64,000 nucleotides of DNA from Microbulbifer taiwanensis (lineage in GTDB: Bacteria > Pseudomonadota > Gammaproteobacteria > Pseudomonadales > Cellvibrionaceae). Both the position numbers and the translations under genes were made by a program. Shown here piece by piece: positions 58,066-64,000 of the stretch (its first letter is position 1; every line of letters starts with the position of its first letter). The stretch spans positions 41,138-105,137 of the forward strand of contig NZ_JACZFR010000047.1 of NCBI RefSeq assembly GCF_014904815.1, read 5' to 3'. The notes beneath the pieces were generated by a model. The model ran no database searches, was not told where the DNA came from, and saw only the letters and a list, made by a program, of their open reading frames with translations.

Positions 58066-61000
58066 TCAGTCGACAAACACCCGCGCATTGCGGAACAGCC
58101 GCATCCAGCCGGAGTCCTCCTGCCAGTCGTCCGGGTGCCAGCTGTTGCTGACGGCGCGGGCGACCCGCTCCGGGTGCGGCATCATGATGGTCACGCGACC
58201 GTCCTCGGAACAGAGTGAGGTGATACCGTTGACCGAGCCGTTGGGGTTGGCCGGGTAGGTCTGGCTGATTTCGCGGTCGTTGTTCAGGTAGCGCATGGCG
58301 ATGGTGCCGGACTGCTCGCAGGTCTCCAGCGCCTTCTGGTCCGCGAACTCCACCCGCCCCTCGCCGTGGGCCACCGCCACCGGCATGTAGCTGCCGGCCA
58401 TGCCCTTGAACAGCACCGACGGGGAATCCTCGATACCCACAAGCGCGAAGCGCGCCTCGTACTGCTCGGACAGGTTGCGTACGAATCGCGGCCAGTGGCC
58501 GGCGCCGGGAATCAGCTCCTTGATCACCGAGAACATCTGGCAGCCATTGCAGACGCCGAGGCCGAAGGTTTCTTTCCTGTTGAAGAAGGCCTCGAACTGG
58601 TCGCGGGCGCGGTCGTTGAACAGGATGGTCTTGGCCCAGCCCTCGCCGGCGCCGAGTACGTCGCCATAAGAGAAGCCACCGCAGCCCACCAGGCCCTTGA
58701 AGTCGTCCAGCACAACGCGACCGGCGAGGATATCGCTCATGTGCACGTCGACGGCATTAAAGCCGGCGCGATGAAAGGCATGCGCCATCTCCACCTGGCT
58801 GTTGACGCCCTGCTCGCGCAGTACCGCCACCTTGGGGCGCACACCTTTCTTAATGTAGGGCGCGCTAATGTCCTCGTTGATGTCGTAGGTCAGCTGCACC
58901 GACAGGCCCGGATCTTCCTTGGCGATGGCGGCGAACTCCTGCGCCGCGCAGTCGGCGTTGTCGCGCAGGGACTGGATGCGGTAGCTGGTCTCGGACCAGA
59001 TCTGCTGCAGCTCGGCGCGGGAGCGCCTGAAGATCTCCACACCGTTGTTGGTGATGCACAAATTCTCGCTGTTGTTCAGGTAACCGATCTGGTGCGCCGG
59101 TACGCCGACGGCGGCGAAGCGCTGCACCAGCATTTCCGCGTCGCAGGCCGGCACCTGCAATACCGCGCCCAGCTCCTCGCTGAACAGGGCCGCGATCGGG
59201 TCCTCGCCCAGCTCGTAGACCTCGATATCCATGCCCACGCGACCGGCAAAGCTCATCTCCGCCAGGGCGACGAAGAGGCCGCCGTCGGAGCGGTCGTGGT
59301 AGGCGATGATCTGGTCTTCGTGCAGCGTCTGCTGCACCACCTCGAAGAAGCCCTTCAGGCGTTTCGGGTCGTCCAGGTCCGCCGGCGTACTGCCCAGCTG
59401 GTTGTACACCTGCGCCAGACAGGAGCCGCCGAGGCGGTTTTTGCCGGCGCCGAGATCTACCAGGATCAACTCGCTCTCGCCCTTCCTGGTGCGGCGCAGC
59501 TGCGGCGTGGCGGTCTTGCGCACGTCGGTGACCGGGGTGAAGGCGGAGATGATCAGCGACAGGGGCGCGGTCACCGACTTGTCCTCGCCGCCGTCGCTCC
59601 AGGCGGTGCGCATGGACATGGAGTCCTTGCCCACCGGGATGGTGATACCCAGCGCCGGGCACAGCTCCATACCGATGGCCTCGACAGTGCGGTAGAGCTT
59701 TTCCTCCTCGCCCGGGTGGCCGGCGGCGCACATCCAGTTGGCGGACAGCTTGATATCGGACAGCTTCCCAATCGGCGTACAGGCGATATTGGTGATGGCC
59801 TCACCCACCGCCAGGCGGCCGGAGGCGGGCGCGTCCAGCAGCGCCACCGGTGTGCGTTCGCCCATGGCCATGGCCTCACCGGCAGTGCTGTCGTAGGCGA
59901 CGGTGGTCACGGCGCAGTCCGCCACCGGCACCTGCCAGGGGCCCACCATCTGGTCGCGGGACACCTGCCCGGTCACGGTGCGGTCGCCGATGGTGATCAG
60001 GAAGCTCTTGCTGGCCACGGTGGGCAGGCGCAGCACCCGCTCGGCAGCCTCGTTCAGGTCTATACCCCTGGTGGTGAATTCTTTCGTTTCCACCACGCGC
60101 TTCTCCGCCTCGCGGTGCATCTTCGGCGGCTTGCCGAACAGCACCGACATGGGCAGGTCCACCGGTTTGGCGTCAAATTTCTTGTCGTTCAGCAGCAGGT
60201 GCTTGTCCTCGGTGGCCTCGCCGACCACCGCGAAGGGCGCCCTCTCGCGCGCGCAGATCTTCTCGAAGCGCGCCAGGTCCTTCGGCATCACCGCCAGCAC
60301 GTAGCGCTCCTGGGATTCGTTACACCAGATCTCCAGCGGACTCATACCCGGCTCGTCGCAGGGCACATTGCGCAGCTCAAATTTACCGCCGGTACCGCCA
60401 TCCTTGACCAGTTCCGGGAAGGCGTTGGACAGGCCGCCGGCGCCGACGTCGTGGATAAAGGCGATCGGGTTCCTGTCGCCCAGCTGCCAGCACTGGTCGA
60501 TCACCTCCTGGCAGCGGCGCTCGATTTCCGGATTCTGGCGCTGCACCGAGGCGAAATCCAGGTCCTCGGAACTGGAACCACTGGCCATAGAGGAGGCGGC
60601 GCCGCCACCGAGGCCGATCAGCATGGCCGGGCCGCCGAGCACAACCAGCTTGGCCCCGGGCTTGAATTCCGGCTTCTCGATATGCTCCTCGCGGATATTG
60701 CCGTAGCCACCCGCGATCATGATCGGCTTGTGGTAGCCGCGGCGCTCGTCGCCGAAATTTTCCTCGAAGGTGCGGAAGTAGCCGCAGATATTCGGGCGGC
60801 CGAATTCGTTGTTGAAGGCGGCGCCACCGATGGGACCTTCGATCATGATGTCCAGCGCAGTGACGATGCGCTCCGGCTTTCCATAGTCCGCCTCCCAGGG
60901 CTGCTCGTAGCCGGGGATCTGCAGGTTGGAAACGGTGAAGCCGGTCAGGCCCACCTTGGGCTTGGAGCCGCGGCCCACGGCGCCCTCGTCGCGGATCTCG

Positions 61001-61935
61001 CCGCCGGCGCCGGTGCCCGCGCCCGGGAAGGGGGCAATGGCGGTCGGGTGGTTGTGGGTCTCCACCTTCATTAACAAGTGGATGGCCTCGTTGCTGAAGC
61101 CGTATTCCCTGGTTTCCGGATCCGGGTAGAAGCGGCCCGCCTCGCTGCCCACCACCACGGCGGCGTTGTCCGCATAGGCAGACAGCACATTGTCGCCGCC
61201 CTTCTGGTAGGTGTTCTTGATCATGCCGAACAGGGAGTGCGGCATCTCTTCGCCGTCGATGGCCCAGCTGGCGTTGAAGATCTTGTGGCGGCAGTGCTCC
61301 GAGTTCGCCTGGGCGAACATCATCAGCTCCACGTCGGTGGGATTGCGCTCCAGCTCCTGGAAGCTGGTGAGCAGGTAGTCGATTTCATCTTCCGCCAGGG
61401 CCAGGCCCAGAGTCACATTGGCATCTGCCAGCGCTTCACGGCCACCGTCGAGAACGTTGACCGCGGTCAGCTGGCGCGGCTTCTCCTCGACGAACAGCTG
61501 CTCGGCCTCATCGAAGTCGGAGAACACCGCCTCCACCATGCGATCGTGCAGCTGGCTGGCGAGTGCCTGCCGTTCAGCCTGGGTTAATTCGACACCGGCA
61601 ACATAGTAGGCAATACCGCGCTCCAGGCGGTGAATCTGTGTCAGGCCGGCGTTGTGGGCGATGTCGGTGGCCTTGGAGGACCAGGGCGAAATGGTGCCCG
61701 GACGTGGCACCACCAGCAGAAACTCGCCCTCGGGGCGGTGCTTTTCCTCGGTGGGGCCGTACTGCAGCAGCCGTTCGAGCAGCGCCTGCTCCTTCTTGTT
61801 CAACTTGGGAGCATCGGCGAAGTGGACATACTCGGCGTAGATATCGCCGATCGCCGGCTGCAGCGCGCGCAGTTGGTTGAGCAGTTTTTGATGGCGGAAT
61901 TTCGACAGTGCGGGAGCACCACGCAGAACTAGCAT
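58066..61935 (-). CDS. purL: Phosphoribosylformylglycinamidine synthase, large single-chain form
   Basis: 1,289 residues from the ATG at 61935 ([19 protein letters not shown]); the frame is open upstream, but this start matches E. coli PurL (1,295). Domains in order: N-terminal PurS-like, linker, first AIRS/AIRS-C pair ([20 protein letters not shown]), second pair, and glutaminase. In the latter Cys1129 (GVCNGCQ), His1254 and Glu1256 (MMPHPERV) form the triad. It converts FGAR to FGAM with ATP and glutamine, step four of purine synthesis. Transcribed away from mltF; no PurR-type palindrome was seen. Confidence 0.96.
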   Translation of the reverse strand: MLVLRGAPALSKFRHQKLLNQLRALQPAIGDIYAEYVHFADAPKLNKKEQALLERLLQYGPTEEKHRPEGEFLLVVPRPGTISPWSSKATDIAHNAGLTQIHRLERGIAYYVAGVELTQAERQALASQLHDRMVEAVFSDFDEAEQLFVEEKPRQLTAVNVLDGGREALADANVTLGLALAEDEIDYLLTSFQELERNPTDVELMMFAQANSEHCRHKIFNASWAIDGEEMPHSLFGMIKNTYQKGGDNVLSAYADNAAVVVGSEAGRFYPDPETREYGFSNEAIHLLMKVETHNHPTAIAPFPGAGTGAGGEIRDEGAVGRGSKPKVGLTGFTVSNLQIPGYEQPWEADYGKPERIVTALDIMIEGPIGGAAFNNEFGRPNICGYFRTFEENFGDERRGYHKPIMIAGGYGNIREEHIEKPEFKPGAKLVVLGGPAMLIGLGGGAASSMASGSSSEDLDFASVQRQNPEIERRCQEVIDQCWQLGDRNPIAFIHDVGAGGLSNAFPELVKDGGTGGKFELRNVPCDEPGMSPLEIWCNESQERYVLAVMPKDLARFEKICARERAPFAVVGEATEDKHLLLNDKKFDAKPVDLPMSVLFGKPPKMHREAEKRVVETKEFTTRGIDLNEAAERVLRLPTVASKSFLITIGDRTVTGQVSRDQMVGPWQVPVADCAVTTVAYDSTAGEAMAMGERTPVALLDAPASGRLAVGEAITNIACTPIGKLSDIKLSANWMCAAGHPGEEEKLYRTVEAIGMELCPALGITIPVGKDSMSMRTAWSDGGEDKSVTAPLSLIISAFTPVTDVRKTATPQLRRTRKGESELILVDLGAGKNRLGGSCLAQVYNQLGSTPADLDDPKRLKGFFEVVQQTLHEDQIIAYHDRSDGGLFVALAEMSFAGRVGMDIEVYELGEDPIAALFSEELGAVLQVPACDAEMLVQRFAAVGVPAHQIGYLNNSENLCITNNGVEIFRRSRAELQQIWSETSYRIQSLRDNADCAAQEFAAIAKEDPGLSVQLTYDINEDISAPYIKKGVRPKVAVLREQGVNSQVEMAHAFHRAGFNAVDVHMSDILAGRVVLDDFKGLVGCGGFSYGDVLGAGEGWAKTILFNDRARDQFEAFFNRKETFGLGVCNGCQMFSVIKELIPGAGHWPRFVRNLSEQYEARFALVGIEDSPSVLFKGMAGSYMPVAVAHGEGRVEFADQKALETCEQSGTIAMRYLNNDREISQTYPANPNGSVNGITSLCSEDGRVTIMMPHPERVARAVSNSWHPDDWQEDSGWMRLFRNARVFVD

Positions 61936-62358
61936 CGCGGGAGTTTGCCTCTTGTCTGAATGTAAACCTGAATCAGGTTGGGGACCCCGCGCGGCAGAAG
62001 TTCGCGCAAAGCCCCGGGAATTGGAGAGGGCGCAATTGTACCTGAAGCATCGCGACTCCAACACTGTCCTGCGGCACTTGTGCCCCCATTGTGTGGTCCA
62101 AAATTTCATGCCGCCCCGAGGCGCAGAAATTGGCGCAGGATTGATGCCAGCGCCAACCCAGCCTAGCGGGCCCTACTAGAATTACCGCATAGATGCAACT
62201 CCAGAAGTCACATCGTCAAACCGCAAAATTGGGCAATCTGTCACCAAATACGGTAAAATTGGCGATCTTTTGCCGGCCCCGCCGCTCAGGATGAGCAATG
62301 CCGGTATCCGCTGAGATAAAAGCGACAAAAAGCTAATGGACTAGAGGGGACTGTCTAT
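61936..62358. other. purL-mltF divergent intergenic region
   Basis: 423 bp holding the promoters of two divergent genes. An approximate direct repeat, CGCAAAATTGGGCAATCTG and CGGTAAAATTGGCGATCTT (about 62221 and 62251), lies about 110 bp before mltF and may be a regulator site. No gene, tRNA or riboswitch recognised. Confidence 0.4.
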
Positions 62359-63837
62359 ATGATCATGAAAAGCCGACTGCTGCGCTACAGCCGCCGCCTG
62401 GCCAAGGGCCTGGTGCTGGCCTGTTGTGCCTCGCTGATGGTGGCGAGCAAGACGCCGGATATGCTGGAGCGGGTCAAGACCTCCGGCAAGCTGGTCGTAC
62501 TGTCCCAGAACGGTCCCACCACCTATTACGAAGACGCCTCAGGCCACCATACCGGCTTCGAATACGGCATGCTGAAAGCCTTCGCCGACGAGCTGGGCGT
62601 GGAACTGAAGATCCGCGATGCCCACGACCTGAACGAAATGTTCACCCGCCTGCGGGATCCCCAGGAAGGCGCCCACCTGGCCGCCGCCGGTCTCACTGTC
62701 ACCCCGGCCCGTCGCGAGCAGGTGCGCTTCACCCCCTCCTACTTCGAGATTCGCCAACAGGTCATCTACCGCCTCGGTGAAGAGCGCCCCCGCAAGGCCA
62801 GCGACCTGGAAGGCAAAAAGGTGGCGGTAATTGCCGGCAGCGCCCACGCCGAGGAAATGCGCGAACTGGCCCGGCGCTATCCCGACCTGATGTGGGAGGA
62901 GATTTCCGACGTCGACGCCATGGAGCTGGTGGAGATGGTGGACCAGGGCAAGCTCCATTACGCAGTCGTCGATTCCAACGCCTATGCGGTACACCGCGGC
63001 CTCTACCCCAACACGGGCATCGCGTTCAACCTGACCCAGTTTCAGCCGGTCGCCTGGGCCCTCCCCCAGGGCAGTGACGACAGCCTCTACCGGGCCGCAC
63101 GCCGCTTTATGCTGCGCGCCAATACCAACGGAATGGTTGCGGAGCTGCGCGAGGAATTCTTTGGCCATGTCAGCAAGCTGAATGCCGGCGGCGCCCAGGC
63201 CTTTGCCAAGAGCAGCCGCGAGCGCCTGCCCCGGTGGCGTGAGACGATGCAGAAAGTGGCGGACGACTACCAGCTCGACTGGCACCTGCTGGCGGCGCTC
63301 AGTTACCAGGAATCCCACTGGAATCCCCGCGCCAAATCCCGCACCGGCGTGCGCGGCCTGATGATGCTGACCCGCAGCACTGCGCGCGACCTGGGCGTCA
63401 ACCGCCTGGATCCGGAGGAGAGTATCGAGGGCGGCGCCCGCTATATAGTGCAGATCCGCGACAAGATCCCCGAGCGCATTCGCGAACCAGACCGTACCTG
63501 GATGGCACTGGCGGCCTACAACGTCGGATACGGCCACCTGGAGGACGCGCGCGTGTTGACCGAGAAGATGGGCGGCAATCCGGATCGCTGGACCGACGTG
63601 CGCGATCACCTGCCGCTGCTGGCCAAGCGCCAGTATCACAAGAACACCAAACACGGCTACGCCCGCGGCTGGGAGCCGGTCACCTATGTTCAGAACATTC
63701 GTCACTACCAGGCGCTGCTGAGCTGGAGCAGCCGCATCGAGGAGCAGCGCCTGGCTGCGGCCGATGCGGAAGCGGCTCAGGAACTGGCGGACAGCACGCA
63801 GATTGATGTGGAGGCGGCCGCAGCCTCGGCGCTGTAA
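62359..63837 (+). CDS. mltF: Membrane-bound lytic murein transglycosylase F
   Basis: 492 residues. An N-terminal signal/anchor (LAKGLVLACCASLMVASKTP) is followed by a solute-binding-protein-like domain (about 35-270; GKLVVLSQNGPTTYYEDASG, TVTPARREQVRFTPSYF) and an SLT domain with catalytic Glu in LAALSYQESHWNPRAKS, then GVRGLMMLTRSTARDLGV. MltF cleaves murein to 1,6-anhydro products, and the regulatory domain senses muropeptides. Location beside purL matches many gammaproteobacteria. An ATG six bases later is an alternative start. The tail is Ala/Glu-rich. Confidence 0.94.
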   Translation: MIMKSRLLRYSRRLAKGLVLACCASLMVASKTPDMLERVKTSGKLVVLSQNGPTTYYEDASGHHTGFEYGMLKAFADELGVELKIRDAHDLNEMFTRLRDPQEGAHLAAAGLTVTPARREQVRFTPSYFEIRQQVIYRLGEERPRKASDLEGKKVAVIAGSAHAEEMRELARRYPDLMWEEISDVDAMELVEMVDQGKLHYAVVDSNAYAVHRGLYPNTGIAFNLTQFQPVAWALPQGSDDSLYRAARRFMLRANTNGMVAELREEFFGHVSKLNAGGAQAFAKSSRERLPRWRETMQKVADDYQLDWHLLAALSYQESHWNPRAKSRTGVRGLMMLTRSTARDLGVNRLDPEESIEGGARYIVQIRDKIPERIREPDRTWMALAAYNVGYGHLEDARVLTEKMGGNPDRWTDVRDHLPLLAKRQYHKNTKHGYARGWEPVTYVQNIRHYQALLSWSSRIEEQRLAAADAEAAQELADSTQIDVEAAAASAL

Positions 63838-63839
63838 TG

Positions 63840-63991
63840 GGACTGGGGACTTTCGTAGAGTGCGCCGTGCGCACCGCCCGACCAATGGCGCGAGGCCGCC
63901 ATTGGCCGCTCCTACAGGGTGCAGTCGTCATTCCGGCGGAGGCCGGAAGCCAGGGGCCTCCCAACCGGAGAGCGGCCCTCGCCGGTATGAC
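63840..63991. repeat. Interspersed repeat units with inverted repeats
   Basis: CCAATGGCG (63882-63890) and CGCCATTGG (63897-63905) form a perfect hairpin between TGCGCCGTGCGCACC and GGCCGCTCCTAC, strings common in dispersed gammaproteobacterial repeats. A second unit has imperfect ends GTCATTCCGGCG (63927-63938) and CGCCGGTATGAC (63980-63991); its minus strand encodes the WLPASAGMT-type phrase typical of such repeats. Non-coding, MITE/REP-like. Confidence 0.6.
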
Positions 63992-64000
63992 GCGACAATA

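Noticed and set aside
58366..61074. 902-codon open frame antisense to purL
   Set aside because: Typical antisense shadow of GC-rich codons; composition (His, Arg, Gln, Gly) is not protein-like.
1..64000. CRISPR array, tRNA or rRNA genes
   Set aside because: No regularly spaced 24-40-base repeats with unique spacers, no cloverleaf and no rRNA-like sequence were found on either strand by eye.

Overview
The window reads as chromosome from a GC-rich, probably marine, gammaproteobacterium. The gene content (a 1,289-residue fused PurL beside MltF, an isoquinoline-oxidoreductase-type molybdoenzyme, a Fur-regulated siderophore receptor, Na+/H+ antiporters, an RND pump) fits a Cellvibrio/Microbulbifer-like lineage. 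That placement is inference from protein flavour, not a marker-gene result.

Layout. 1-2257: decayed IS21-family insertion sequence. 2529-8110: truncated phosphatase, spermidine-synthase-like protein, alpha/beta hydrolase, CPA-type antiporter, PuuA-like glutamine synthetase. 8561-11529: DUF4124 protein, acyltransferase-3 membrane enzyme and a divergent LytTR regulator. 11647-16207: Fur box, TonB siderophore receptor, then DUF3649, PepSY and DUF3325 genes (iron uptake). 16328-27073: NlpC/P60 lipoprotein, DUF2750, RND efflux pair, DTW-domain tRNA enzyme, exported deacetylase and esterases, SIMPL protein, SRAP protein.

27283-36698 is a 9.4-kb integrative element, the most interesting part. It is lower in GC than its surroundings and flanked by a 25-bp direct repeat lying in the 3' end of a dienelactone hydrolase gene. 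The displaced original 3' end is stranded at the left junction, and an element-borne 3' end of identical length rebuilds the gene at the right. In order it carries: tyrosine integrase, an unknown AT-rich gene, an AlpA-like regulator, a primase-helicase, a non-coding region with iteron-like hairpins, and a tightly overlapping run of seven small genes including a DUF5681/small-terminase-like protein. A reverse-oriented secreted protein closes it. There are no capsid, portal, large-terminase, tail or lysis genes. This is the architecture of a phage-inducible chromosomal island or P4-like satellite, apparently of an uncharacterised type.

36598-47029: chimeric Tat-exported dienelactone hydrolase, a papain-like protease/hydrolase fusion, Tag-like glycosylase, MaoC protein, metallophosphatase, a cupin-XRE regulator with azlCD, DASS and NhaC transporters. 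47113-49892: orphan SLATT membrane protein, a TrmH-family methyltransferase and a hipBA module with upstream repeats. 50239-56256: xdhC, mocA-like, iorA and iorB homologues, then an exported sorbosone-dehydrogenase-like protein with a c-type haem motif; together they suggest a periplasmic molybdenum hydroxylase with its maturation factors and a possible electron acceptor. 56378-63837: TfoX-N and DUF1801 proteins, Tat-exported beta-carbonic anhydrase, purL and mltF. The window closes in interspersed-repeat sequence.
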